Position numbers and translations under genes: made by a program | Shown: piece after piece, positions 23,363 through 34,144 of the stretch | How positions within the stretch are numbered: the stretch's first letter is position 1 | Layout: each line of letters opens with the position of its first letter | From: Phytophthora quininea | Taxonomy: Eukaryota > Oomycota > Peronosporomycetes > Peronosporales > Peronosporaceae | Assembly (NCBI GenBank): GCA_011947345.1 | Contig: JAAVTG010000408.1 | Span: forward strand, 1 to 64,000 | DNA: 64,000 bases | Direction of reading: 5' to 3' | The notes under the pieces: generated by a model | Told to the model about the DNA's origin: nothing | Seen by the model: only the letters and a program-made list of their open reading frames with translations | Database searches by the model: none

Positions 23363-24577
23363 CTACGATTTACCGGATTTTATTCCTTTTGTGCAAAGCG
23401 CATTACGCAAGTACATGAACATAGGTTTTGTACGTGATTTTGTAAAGATGTCTGCTATCATTTCTTTGGTGTTGCAGTATTGAATTTCAAATTCTTCTCT
23501 GTCCACTTTTTCTTGTACAAAATGGTACCGAATATCAATGTGTTTACTTTTGCCATGCAGTTCAGGGCTGTAGGATAATTTAATACAGCTTTGGTTGTCT
23601 TCAAAGATTGTGATTGTAAATGGGCTTTCATGTTTGAGTTCTACTAGAAGTAGCTTGAAGAAAATGACTTCTTGCATGCAGTGGCATAAGGCAATGTATT
23701 CTGCTTCTGTTGTAGATAATACTACGGTGTGGTGTTTCCGTGATTGCCATGAAATGGGGCTACCACACATGTATGTGATGAAGCCTCCCACTAAGCGTCT
23801 GGTATCGACGCAGTTCGCATAGTCGGCGTCTGAATACGCGGTGAGATAGTGCTTTGACTCATATTGTTTTAGGTTTTCAATACCACCTAGTGTTTTGCCA
23901 AGTTTTCGAGTACCGTTTAGATACTTGAGGCCTCTCTTGACCGCATTCCAGTGAGCTTTTCCAGAGTTTACAAGGAATTGACTGACTTATCGTAGGAAGT
24001 AGGCTAGATCAGGTCTTGTTCCTATCATCAAGTACATGAAGCTACCGACTGCCTCTCTGTACGAGATCGCTTTCATCGCATCAATGTCTGTTTGAGACTG
24101 TGGTCACATGGCCTCTGTGAGTTTGACACTTGGGTCCGTGGGTGTTCCAACAGGATAGGAGTTGAGGTGAGAAAAGCGATCCAGGACTTTGGTAGCGTAT
24201 TTTTCTTGATGAACGAAAATGGTACGTTGGGTGCGATTACAAACAACGGACCAACCCAGAATGTATTGGGCTTCTCCCAAGTCGGACATTTTAAAGCGCT
24301 GTTTAAGCGCATCCTTGATGTTATTGATGAGAGCAATTGTGGGAGCTATGATGAGGAGGTCATCAACGTAAACGAGAACGTAGCACGTGGCTCCGCCAAA
24401 AGTACTGACGAAGACACACCGATCTTTGATAAGTTTGTGGAATCCCATGGTAACCAGAAAAGCGCAAAGAGTGAGGTACCAGATGCGTGGGGCCTGCTTG
24501 AGGCCGTAGAGACTTTTGAGTAGTTTACATACCAAGTTACCACCTACCCACCGGCTGGTATTGCAGACCGCTAGCAC
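23363..24577 (-). mobile_element. Ty1/copia retrotransposon remnant: reverse transcriptase and RNase H
   Basis: 3' part of a copia pol on the minus strand. Reverse transcriptase: LYGLKQAPRIWY, the catalytic YVDDLLII and MSDLGEAQYILGW (24577-24104). A connecting block reads AISYREAVGSFMYLMIGTRP and then DLAYFLR followed by an in-frame stop near 23988. RNase H: LSTTEAEYIALCHCMQEVIF, FEDNQSCIKLSYSP and the terminal KHIDIRYHFVQEKV..DIFTK (23791-23363). Integrase, protease and gag are missing, and the right end is truncated near 24577. LTRs were not identified. Confidence 0.85.
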
Positions 24578-25357
24578 TGTGGTAGATGCGAGAAAGCGCG
24601 AGAAAATTATAGCGAAATTACATGTATTAAGTTACGCCTATAAAACCCGTAATTTTACAACGTTGTGTGGCTCTGCGAATTCAGGAAAAGTTGTCCGAGG
24701 CGTGTTTGGCCAGACGAAGTAGCCGCGTGGTGTTCCCTGGGGATAACTTCTTCCAGGCAGCGTACCGAGCCCGCGTCAGGGGGTGTCTTGACCGGTTGAC
24801 TTGAACCTCGTAGTCTTGGGCACGAAGACTACTTAACCAATACTAAAGTTATACACTACACAAACTCTCTTTGTCCTCTGTTCTTTGAAAGGCCCAGGAC
24901 TCGGGCCTTAAAGGGTCTCTTTGTTTAACTCCTAGCCCAGACCCAAGGTTAGCACGCGCACCAGTCCCCGAGAGGACAGCAACCCACACAGTATCGGCTT
25001 TTCAGCCCAGAACACTATGCAAGTCACTCTTAGGAAGACACCACGGAAAACCCCCATATTGACTGGGAGTTCCCGGATTATGGGGGCTTGTCACCACCCT
25101 GAGACTTATGAGGCTCTATTCTGGGGAACGCTGCAAGTGGCCACCAGGAGCATGTTTCCCAGATTAACTCAGAATTTGTATGGTCCTTGGCTGGCGGCGC
25201 TCGGTCCAAGGCTTAGCTTGGAGCCCGTTCACATCATTACTCCTCAGCGCCCAATCCCCTGTCCCCTGCTGGACAGGCAGTGAGAGTTCTCTCCACGCTC
25301 TCAGTTACTGCCGTGCGACTTGCTGCGCATCACCATCCATCCACAATCCGTCACGCC
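24578..25357. other. non-coding, possibly LTR-derived
   Basis: No coding frame is convincing. The part at about 24720-25020 has features of an LTR or leader: mixed GC-rich and AT-rich blocks and a short inverted repeat GGCCCAGGACTCGGGCC near 24891. I found no second copy in the window, so this is only a suggestion. Confidence 0.3.
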
Positions 25358-25494
25358 ATCTTTGAAAACCGACCGGTGATGGGGGCCAGCGCTCGAGACG
25401 TCTTCGACGCCTTCATCGACGTGGCTCAGAACGCGGAGATCGTCATCTCCGAGATATTCGGCAGCCTCACCATCCGCGAAAACAACGAAGTGGA
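25358..25494 (+). pseudogene. M96-family gene fragment, left of the composite insertion
   Basis: Near-identical to the coding strand of the M96 gene at 9760-11088 over the segment from IFENR through ASARDVFDAFIDVAQNAEI to TIRENNEV. It begins abruptly at 25358 and ends at the target duplication CAACGAAGTGGA (25483-25494). The reading resumes without a gap at 32450 on the other side of the inserted DNA. One silent-looking and two amino-acid changes relative to the intact gene were noticed. Confidence 0.85.
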
Positions 25495-25629
25495 GAAAAT
25501 AAAAAAATGGGCACACAAGTCTGACATTTGGACAAATGTGAGTTTGTCCGCTGCCAGTGACAGGGGCGCAGTGTCAGCCACTGTTGTGGCGCTCAGGGTT
25601 CGGTGTAGCAGTTAGGCCTCTCAGGCTCA

Positions 25630-26653
25630 TTTAAAAAGCGCGCGGAGAAGTCAAGGAGGAAGAGCAAGAATGGAGGGGCTGCGGCGGGCAACACGGATGG
25701 TGGGCCTGAGGACAAGGGGTTGGACGCAACTGTAAAGAAGGAGCTCGTCCAGGAGGCCACCACTGCGGCCAAGGGCATCTTGCCGTACAAGAAGCGTGAG
25801 CAGAAGAGGAAACGTATCAAACCGTCCAACAATCTGTGCGGGTTTACACGCACGCGAAAACAACGGTATTCCGGTCACAAGAAGCCCTTCTACACGTCCT
25901 CCAGAGTGTACAACGTCGGGAAGATGCAGTCCTTGTTCATGAGCAGCTTCCTGGAGTCCGTGAGGTGCTTGCTGCGAGACGTCAGTCGGTGCTTCAGCAG
26001 TCTGAAGCTCCACGTGAACCTGGCGTGATTGTAATCGATGGAGATGACGAACCTCTATGGCCTGTAGACGTCGACAAGGTGGAGATTTCGCGCAACCCTG
26101 AGAAGATCCGGTTCCCTGATATTGGGGCTACGGACATGTGCAATTGCGCTTTTGACTGCTTCAGAGACGACTGCGTGAATGCCTGCACGGGCTACTACTG
26201 CACGGCAGCTAGTTGCCGTCGCAATGGCAAGTGCTCGAACAGCTTGCACGAGTGCAAGGACTTGGAGCTGACCGTTACAAAGACAAATGGAATCGGAGCC
26301 AAAGCGACAGCAGCGATTTACTCCGGACCAATCCTTGGCAACTACACAGGAGTGCTAACTACACACGATTTTGAGGCCGGCGAGGAGTAGACTTGTGAGT
26401 ACGCAATGAAACTACAGCAAAAGAGCAGCCGTCGCAAGACAGTCTACATTGATGCTACGACGTGCGGCGGCATGACACGCATGATGAGCCGCTTGTGTAA
26501 TGCAGCTTGTCGTTTCGTGGAGTTGCGCAACCGCGCCAATGTGGTTGTAGTGGTGTGGCTAATCGCAGCATCAAAGAAAAAGAAGAGGTGACTGTGGACT
26601 ATGTGGACCCTTGGTTCGACTGTCACTGAGGCGAGCCAAAGTGCCGCGGCTAG
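25630..26653 (+). pseudogene. SET-domain protein lysine methyltransferase, broken, inside mobile DNA
   Basis: N-terminal basic region (KKREQKRKRIKP) with coiled-coil propensity, frameshifted near 25860. Next is a cysteine-rich pre-SET/AWS-like block (CNCAFDCFRDDCVNACTGYY), then the SET core: TKTNGIGAKATAAIYSGPIL, TVYIDATTCGGMTRMMSRLC and EVTVDYVDPW. It ends in a post-SET signature C-H-(stop)-G-E-P-K-C-R-G. Lesions: an in-frame TAG near 26388, a frame change near 26570, and a TGA at 26627 exactly where the second post-SET Cys is expected. Histone methylation would be the family role. As read the gene is dead, but its presence within a transposable segment is notable. Confidence 0.65.
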
Positions 26654-26661
26654 GACAAAAA

Positions 26662-28584
26662 TCCGTGTATTCAGGGTGAAAATCAAACCACAGCAATGCA
26701 GTAGATGACACCCGGTAACGATCAATACACGTCATGCACATGAGCAACGTCAAAATAAGTACCGCTTTTTGATATAAGGATTTTCCGTGTATTGGAGTTA
26801 ATCGACATGTATTTATCTGTCCAGGGATGCACCGTTCAACAGTAAAGCTTTAATCAGTGGCGTGAGCAACTCCAAAAACAATAAGTCCGTGTATTCTCGG
26901 GTTAGTGCGTCGTAGGAAGCATTCCATACAACCACTTGCGCTCGAATATGTAGTAGTAGGCCCATGAGTACATCTGATTCATTCTATGTCAAGGGCAAAA
27001 CCGCTAGTACGGGGACGACCTGCTGGTACGCGAGGCTTGATGGATTGTGACGATCGCTGCCTCTTCTTAGAAGTCCCGCGGTATACCAACGTGGGTTTAC
27101 CCACTTGCATATCTGGACCGGATATGTTTAAGGCATGCAGTAAATGGATGCAACAGCCGAACTTGAAGAAGTAGCCACAGCCACAGCAGTGTTGAATAAG
27201 GTCCACCTTCCACCCCGATTGCGGCTGACCCTTTCGCTCCATACGTGCGAGTTTAGGTTCATTTGAGCACACACCTCAATTGCCTCAACGGTTTTGTTGC
27301 GAGGTGCGTCCACCATCTTCGGGGTAGGAAACGAGAAAACATAGCGCCCGTGAGACGCCGCTTGAGTTTCATTAGGCGTCTCAACCACCAGTAAAACGTT
27401 TTGCTCGGCTAGTGGATTCGCTCGTACCTTCAACGCCTTGGGAACTTCAATATCAGTCTTAAACTTAAAATCGAAAGATTCGTTATGGCAACACGAAACC
27501 AATTGTTGCAAGAGAGTTCCCATTTTCAACTTTTGCCGTAACGTGTAGTCTCGCTTGGTGTTTTTGTTGAACTGCTCAACTGGACTATTAGTTGACGCAA
27601 ACCCACGAGGTGTTTGAAAGCATTGCCACCTGACAAATTTGCCCTTCAACCATTGTTCGACAAAGTAGCCAGCAAACGCTTTCATTGCAGGTGGTGCTTT
27701 CCACTCAGCTACTCGTGCTCGAACAAGTGTTGCGCATTCTTGCGGACTTCGACTAGAGTGCATGTCGTATATATCTCGAACAACCTTACTACCAAAGTAA
27801 GGTTCCATACTTTTGTCCGCTTTAGAACGTTAGATATCACGTGGAAGTAGCACATCAGAATCTTTAACGTATTGTCGGAACCGAATGTGTTCTGGATAGC
27901 ATTGTATTGAGTCTCCTTGGCATCTCCCATAACGTAGTACACCTTCAAAGATTTCTGCATGATGCGAAAGTACACCAGGCGCAGCGCATTTAACTTCTCT
28001 GTGTACTGCGTTTCCAAACGCTAAGAAGTCACGAACAGAGCTACCAAATGAAATGATCGGCATCGATCTGACATTCCGCACACGAGTACAGGATATTCAA
28101 CCTGTGCGACCTTAAATGCAGCATCCACATGAAACACAAACGAATCCACCAGCCGGTCCAGCCGCGAGAGTAGCTTTTTGACGTAACCCCAACGACAAAC
28201 GGCTTTTCGTCGGAGCCGATGCCTACGTCAATATGCCCGTTATCATCTTTTCTCCAACCGAACGTAATTGCCGAGCTATCCGCTTCGCTTCCGTTGAACT
28301 CCAAAGTGTGTATGTAGTCAGCGATCTCGTCCACAAAATCATTGTTCATCATTTTGGTCCTGCGAAAGTAGTTCGAGAAGTTTTGCACAACTTTTAACTC
28401 GGGACGATCTTCAATAGCGACCTGAAATTCTCGGCATAGGATTTCTGGTGCGCGCAGGTCGGAGACCTTGAGCATCCATTTCGCGGATGTAAATCTTGTG
28501 GGCTTCTGTCAACTTGTTCTACTTGGTATCCTTCTCCGGGTTGTTGTGCGTTCCACACTGGTTAGTTGTGAATTTCCGTGTATT
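26662..28584 (+). repeat. four direct copies of TCCGTGTATT around the Mutator-like transposase
   Basis: Exact copies start at 26662, 26784, 26886 and 28575, all in the same orientation. Two share the longer form TCCGTGTATTCTCG (26886 and 28575). Three lie just downstream of the transposase stop and one just upstream of its coding part, so they may be subterminal transposase-binding repeats. Chance expectation for a 10-mer four times in 2 kb is very low. Confidence 0.6.
26979..28475 (-). pseudogene. Mutator-like (MULE) transposase with SWIM zinc finger, frameshifted
   Basis: Order on the minus strand: ITFGWRKDDNGHIDVGIGSD (about 28250); the catalytic MULE region YYVMGDAKETQYNAIQ with CYFHVISNVLK (C-x2-H, about 27860); helical region FTNSPVEQFNKNTK-like text near 27590; then a C-terminal SWIM zinc finger CGCGYFFKFGCCIH (C-x-C..C-x-H, about 27190) followed by a basic RGTSKKRQRSSQ tail. 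At least three frame changes. A Cys/His-containing stretch further upstream (28701-28519) may be the N-terminal DNA-binding part. Not functional as read. Confidence 0.75.
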
Positions 28585-29075
28585 CTCGCACTCCATAGCA
28601 CGCCCGCGCCACTGACACTTAGCCGTTCGAATATTGGCGACGAGCAGCTCAAAAGTTGGTAGCGTATTTTGTGCGGAGCTGCTACGGTGCAAACCGAGCA
28701 CCGAACCGTGTGGCTGGCCCCTTCTTGAGCTGCTTAAACTTTGTCAACGCAGCTTCGGTGGTAGCAGCATCCACATATTCGTGAACTATCGTCCACTCCA
28801 GCGCCATAGCCGACTGTCCTTGGAGTTGTCCCCGTGCAGATACCGAGCTCGCGCACAGGATATGATTCCGGCAGCCTTGTCTTCAGGGGGAGATCGCTAA
28901 ATGGGCAGCAAGGATAGGCTGTAAAGTTGGTAGCACGGTCTTTGGATTGGCTATAACACATGTACAATGTCCATAACTCAGCTGCTCCGTGTACATGTAC
29001 CAGTCACGTTGTCAGGTTGTCAGTTGCGATGTCTGGCAAGGCCAATCACTGAATTGACTTGGGAAATCGTTCTAC

Positions 29076-29257
29076 CTGTGCGTCACCACCACGGGCGACG
29101 TGTGGAACAGGTCGGCCTGGTCGAACAGCGACGTGCGGTACGTGAGCGAGATCTGCTTGAGGCGCTCCACGGTCTCGTCGGGCAGCGCCGACAGCAGCCG
29201 GCGCGTGTCAGTGATGAGCGTGTTGCCGTGCTTGGGGTCGTCCTCGGGCGGCGCCGC
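29076..29257 (-). pseudogene. TauD/TfdA-family dioxygenase exon, minus-strand part
   Basis: One exon-like block, 182 bp, starting after an acceptor (ACCAG) and ending at a donor (CACAG/GTAGA). It reads PKHGNTLITDTRRLLSALPD, then ETVERLKQISLTYRTSLFDQ and FHTSPVVVTH, typical of the middle of TauD/clavaminate-synthase-like 2OG dioxygenases. Its natural continuation (PMTGELALRYHEPWG) lies 240 bp away on the opposite strand at 29498. Upstream exons were not found. Confidence 0.6.
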
Positions 29258-29497
29258 CTGGTTGTCTCGTTCTAAGCTGGTGTTAGAGATTGAATAGACG
29301 AAGGATGGTCCATACTAGAGCTGTTGGGACTGCACGTCATGTACGCTGACCCAGCCATTGAAATATAAGCTATCCTTTGAAGAACGAGTCGCATGAATTA
29401 CTAGTGCAAGACGAACGACAGCATTTTTAAAGTTACTTTCATTTTTCAGCCACACTTCCTAGCGACAACTATCAAACGCTGACACCCTCAGTTGAAG

Positions 29498-29792
29498 TGG
29501 ATGCGACGCATGTGTCCCGATGACGGGCGAGTTGGCGCTGCGGTATCACGAGCCGTGGGGGCCTGAGCTCACCAAGATGCACCCGACGTACGTGTCGTCG
29601 GTGGGCTACGACCCAAAGTCGAACCAGAAGGACGAGGCCGCCGAGTTCGTGACGGAGACGCTGCAGCGCCGACTGTACTCGGAGGAGTTCTGCCACTGGC
29701 GCCAGTGGGTCAAGGGCGAGTTCGTGGTCATGGACAACATCTCGCAGCTGCACGCGCGCACGAAGCTGGGCATGGGCGGCCACAACTTTTGA
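29498..29792 (+). pseudogene. TauD/TfdA-family dioxygenase C-terminal exon, plus-strand part
   Basis: Reads MTGELALRYHEPWGPE, HPTYVSSVGYDPKSNQKDEA, FCHWRQWVKGEFVVMDNISQ and LHARTKLGMGGHNF, then stop. H-W-R..W-x-x-G-(D/E)-x-V-x-x-D-N..L-H-A-R is the C-terminal TauD signature with the distal iron-binding His and the 2OG-binding Arg. The splice phase fits the exon at 29076-29257 if that exon were flipped. One T more than the family frame (tttt before the stop) may hide a slightly longer end. Confidence 0.6.
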
Positions 29793-30622
29793 AAGACATC
29801 TGATTGGACAAAATTTTGACCTTTTTTGCTTCAGAGTTCGATACGCAAGACGCGGCGCTGCTGCAGGAGTCGTCGCCGACAGCCGACCGCTGTGCGGCTT
29901 CAAGGCCGTCATCGATGCTGAAAGGGCATGACAAGGAGGCCAAGACGAAGATGAAGGACCCCTATCGGTGGCACCCAAACCGACGGAGAGAAGGTATGAG
30001 GACCCGGCAGGGCAGGCGGAAGGCTGCTATTTTGTGACGTCATTGTTGACAAGCTGTTGCGCACGCTCAGGTACTGTTATCTTATGCAACAGATAGTACA
30101 ATTGATTTACTAACTGCTGGGTATGGTACTACGATTTCTTACGCTTCCGTGACTTGAATGGCAGAGTTTGTGTGCGCGTGCTGCTCCCTTCTCGCTCAAG
30201 TCTCAATACTGTGCTAAGTTTTATCTGCTCTGCCCTGCGGGTCCTTTTGCTCGATTTTAATGTTAGCGTGTCGTAGCCCAGTTTGAATATCTCAACAGCA
30301 CGTGCTTCGTCTCACAATTTTGGCATCGGTGCGCCGACTTTAGCCTCGATTCCGTTGGAGATATGACGCATCATCATCGCCCAATCTGACAGCAATGCTC
30401 TCTTCTTTGATGTGTCTAGGTCATCTGGCAAAATACCATTACCCGAGCCTGCTATTACCAAACCACCACAGTAGCCACGCACCACGGGAATCTATGCTGG
30501 GAAAATCAAAGTGCTGAGGAAGTAAGTGGAATTTACCTCCCTAAGTATAGTAGCGTCGTGTTGCAGCTGACGCTGGCGTTGTCTGTTCCGTAGGTTTGTG
30601 GCGATGCAGCCCCACCTCAACC
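29793..30622. other. no gene recognised
   Basis: Short open frames only, without recognisable motifs. The sequence lies between the dioxygenase fragment and the Crypton coding region and probably contains the 3' non-coding part of the latter. Confidence 0.4.
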
Positions 30623-32101
30623 ATCAATGATTTAATCTCCTTTCGAAGAAGATCTCTAGTAATGTTGCCAGCTGCAACGCCTTTTTCTCCAGTACGTATT
30701 CCATTCGTTTTTCCAACATTTCAGGGAGAGCATCGATTGACTGTTGCTGCTGGTCCAGTTTTTTTGTAGAGTTCGACGTGTGGAGGGATCCCTGTTGACC
30801 TCATCCACTGAGACTCGCCCTGCTCTAGTTTTTCGTGTAGCCCATTGAGGACACCGGTGCTGGTGAAGACGGATGTCGATAGTAGTGGATGATTCGGCGG
30901 AAGCTTTGCTGTAAAATATTGAGCATGATAAACCAAGGACGCGAGGCAAAGTTGCAAAATGTCTTTGTGGTTTGGCTCAACGGCGAGACCAGGGAACATG
31001 TTTTGCACGCTTGCAGTCACAACTCCGTCTGCTTTGTCACGGAAATGTGGCGGCAACACCGCGAAGCCGGACTCGTTCACGGGTAGGCCTGCTACCACGC
31101 GTCTTAGAAATTGATCACCAGCCGCTTCATAGCGCAAATATCTGTCCTGCACGCCCCCAATAGACCAACCACAGCGTAAGCAGACGCTCACCATTGAGGG
31201 ACCGCCAGTACTTCCGCCGCATGCAAAGGTACCGACCCCTTTTCGCACAGAATGAGTGCCGTACCGTTCCGAGATGTCATCCTTTTAAGCAGTTGAGACA
31301 GCGCCTTGCTAAAGCGAAGTTTTTGATCGGAACCCGGAAGCAACTGACCAGGTGGCATGCAAGGGTTGCGTGCAAGATAGACTCCTTAGGCAGTAACCCA
31401 GCATGTTGACGGACTAAAAGGGTTGGCATAAATATGCCGAGGGTCAAGTGGCCCTGCACCCTCCTGATTGGTCTTTGTCTTGAAAAAATTGCTCCAACAC
31501 TATCATCATTTGCCGAGAGATGTTGCGTCTGGAGATTCTGGACGGACACCGATCTGCACATTAAATTCCACTGAGTTGTTAGAAATAAATGAGAGAATCC
31601 ACCGTCATTTCGAGTGAGTGTGGAGTTACACAATTCTTGGTAGAGTGAGTACGTAAGTGACTGCTTTCCCGAGGTTTTAGGAGAGCTGGTTTGATTATGG
31701 TCAGCTTCTAATCGTTTCAAACCTGAGAACAACTGCTTCATGTATTCACCATGCTCCGCAGGTAGTGCAATTCTCTTTAATCTATAGAGGTCCTTAATTG
31801 CACTTCGATATCCACTCAAAGTTACAGATCTGGCAATACTTCTTTTGTACACCAGAAATTTTTCAAAAAAGCCAGGGGTGAACTCCATGAGATCAATATC
31901 ATCAGATTCGTCGAAAAATTGGCCGGTGTTTGAGTCTTCTTTGGAGAGCTCGTTCCTGATCCATCTCTTGATTACGTTAGTTTTGCCCGTGTACTTCTTC
32001 CTCGTTTCGGTAGAAATGCAGGCGTTACGTATCGCCTTAGCATCAGGTACTGGGGGAGCGGTTGCTAGACCTCTCGCTGTCTGCAAGCCTGTGTCGCCCA
32101 T
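30623..32101 (-). pseudogene. Crypton-type tyrosine recombinase, frameshifted
   Basis: Start MGDTGLQTARG at 32101. SAM-like N-terminal part: TRKKYTGKTNVIKRWIRNEL, FTPGFFEKFLVYKRSIARSV and LSGYRSAIKDLYRLKRIALP. Catalytic domain: Arg in WNLMCRSVSV; a shifted-frame block KTKTNQEG; a second block HSVRKGVGTFACGGSTGGPS (H-x-x-R); and the presumed Tyr in QDRYLRYEAAGDQ. The C-terminus, in another frame, is a coiled coil (ALPEMLEKRMEYVLEKK) ending at 30623. All catalytic residues (R, H-x-x-R, Y) are present across frames. Family: Crypton YR elements known from oomycetes. Frame breaks at about 31470, 31270 and 30765. Confidence 0.75.
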
Positions 32102-32449
32102 GGCGGCCGGAGCTTGTAGCTGCTGAGAGAATGAATATGTGGAACTGACTCGGTAGCTCCAAGGTTTTGACCAATCACATGACGATCGTATCTTTGGTTG
32201 CTGCTCTTACGAATTCTCGAACTAATTCGATCCCATGGCCACTATACTAAAATGAACTCAAGGGGCCTGCCTACAGTACGTTTTGACAAAAACTCCATAG
32301 CCATATAAAACTTACGAAAGCACGAGAATGTGTGCTGTTCCCGTCCGATACGCGCTCATCCGTAGCGACATGCGCCATTCATACATTTTATGCGCATTAA
32401 GGTATTCTTGGGTGAGGTTCCTTAACTTCGTGTATCTTTACCTGTTTCT

Positions 32450-32906
32450 CAACGAAGTGGACGAGCGAGAGATCTCTCAGATGCGCCTCGTGACATCGAC
32501 CTCGCAGGGTACGATGGTCGAGTCCAATACCGTCATGTTCGCTGAGTTCGTCGAGGCGCAGAGCGACAAGGACGAGAGCTACGGCATCGTCGTCGCCGAC
32601 TTTGTCGACTCGGATGAACTTTACCTGTACCGACCGCAGGAGCGAGTGCGTCGAGACACCACCACCGTCTTCATGATCCGCTCCTACGTCGACAGCACCG
32701 ACAAGAACTCGGACGACAAGCAGCGGGTGGTGATGGGGTCGCGTTGGACTAGCACTAAGATCCACCACAGCGACTTGAATTTGTCGTCTGACGCCCTGCA
32801 AGAGATCGAGGAGAGCACCGTCTCATTCGGAGACACCATGAAGAAGTTCATCCAGCAGTGTCTCGGCAAGACTGGCATTCTGAGAGTGCAAAGGAGTGCT
32901 TTATAA
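32450..32906 (+). pseudogene. M96-family gene fragment, right of the composite insertion
   Basis: C-terminal part of the same M96 copy as 25358-25494: NEVDEREISQMRLVTSTSQG, YGIVVADFVDSDELYLYRPQ, TTTVFMIRSYVDSTDKNSDD and TVSFGDTMKKFIQQCLGKTG. Nearly identical to the gene at 9760-11088, apart from a few substitutions (for example Cys to Phe in DTMKK(C/F)IQQ). The original stop is lost and the frame runs a few codons further. Confidence 0.85.
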
Positions 32907-33022
32907 ACCACCATTCTTGACAGCTTTCTTTGGATTTGATCCATTACGCATCGCCGGATGTGCGTTTCGTAATCTGCGCCTAGAACCCCTAGGGCTCACT
33001 TCACAACAGGAAAGAGACAGTC

Positions 33023-34111
33023 ATGAACCAATCGGTCGTGGCCACGATGCAGCCCAAGAAGACGAAGACTGCATACAAGCTCCGCAAAGAGCGCAAGCGA
33101 GCGCTGACGGACAAGGTCCAGCAGATGCAGAAGCAGTTAGACAAGCTCAAGTTTCAACTGCTGCTGGAGCAGGGGAGGTGGCCAAGTCCAATGCTCGCAC
33201 GGAAGCAGTCAACACAGTACTCCAGGAACTGATTCAGAAACAACACGTGGCGATTGCCAGTAGCCAGGCCCAACTCAATGGACATGCGGTGAGGAAACTG
33301 ATGCTGACAGCGCTGTCAACACTACAGAGACAGCTAACGAACTTCGTGTCTGTAGCAACGCAGTTTGAACGCTCTGCATCCAGCACAGACCGTGATTTGC
33401 CTAGGGAAAGACTTGACGGAGCGACAGCAAACACTGATGGGGATGAAACAGCGACAGCTCAGAGTTGCAGAGCAGTACCTGGTTGCAAGAAGCAGTGGAC
33501 TCGACCCCAGATCCACATACTGCCAAGAGGAACGCTTCGACCATCCTGGAGACGACTACTGCATTCTGCGCTTCGAGGTGATCCCTGTCCACGGTCCCTG
33601 TGCTAAGGCAGTCTTTGATGCAATCATCGGGTCGGTACTGAATGCCGAGATGATCCTGTCCGAGATGTTTGGGAGCATTACGATCCGTGAAGACACGGAC
33701 TTTGACAACGAAGAGTTCTCGCAGATCCGGTTAGCGTCATTGACGTCGTCAGGGGCCACGATCGAGTCTAATACGGTGCTCTTCTCCAAGTTCGTGGCGG
33801 AAGAAGACGACAACGGTAGAGGTTACGGCGTCATGACCGCAGACTTTGTGGATCATGACGAGCTCTATCCGTACCGTACTGGGGAACGCATTCGCCGAGA
33901 CGCCACGTCCATTGTGATGGTGCGCTCCCTTGACCGACCAGGGTCAGCCAGAAAGGGGCCTCAAGTCGTCGTTACTAGACACACCTGGCTGAAGATTCAT
34001 CGCAAGGAGATCAATATCTCCAATGACCCGGAACGAGAGCTGCAAGAGAGCTCTGTGTGCTACGGGAACACTGCGAAAAGATGCATTGACCAACAACTGG
34101 CGATGACATAG
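33023..34111 (+). CDS. M96 mating-specific family protein, one-base frameshift in exon 1
   Basis: Start MNQSVVATMQPKKTKTAY. Basic region KTKTAYKLRKERKRALTDK and a coiled coil, then exon 1 ends at 33288. The 67-bp intron (GTGAGG..TAG) is at the same phase-0 position as in the two other family members. Exon 2 (33356-34111) is intact: ALHPAQTVICLGKDLTERQQ, FDAIIGSVLNAEMILSEMFG, SITIREDTDFDNEEFSQIRL and YGVMTADFVDHDELYPYRTG. In exon 1 the frame slips at gggg 33172-33175, where one more G would give EQGEVAKSNAR as in the paralogue. Likely a functional gene with a consensus indel. Confidence 0.7.
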
Positions 34112-34144
34112 TTCTGCATTGCACTTACCGTAACTACCAAACAT

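Larger units (their letters stand above)
25495..32449. mobile_element. composite insertion of about 7 kb inside an M96 gene copy
   Basis: Flanked by direct copies of CAACGAAGTGGA (25483-25494 and 32450-32461). The M96 reading before the first copy continues exactly after the second, so this is a target-site duplication of 11-12 bp, a size compatible with Mutator-like transposition. The ends are only weakly inverted-repeat-like (both start GA..AAA..ACAC.AAGT). Contents: broken SET-domain gene, Mutator-like transposase, TauD-dioxygenase fragments in opposite orientations, and a Crypton tyrosine recombinase. It may be one large element or a nest of several. Confidence 0.65.

Noticed and set aside
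24891..24908. Short inverted repeat that might mark an rho-independent-type terminator or an LTR hairpin.
   Set aside because: Bacterial-type terminators do not apply here, and no matching second LTR was found.
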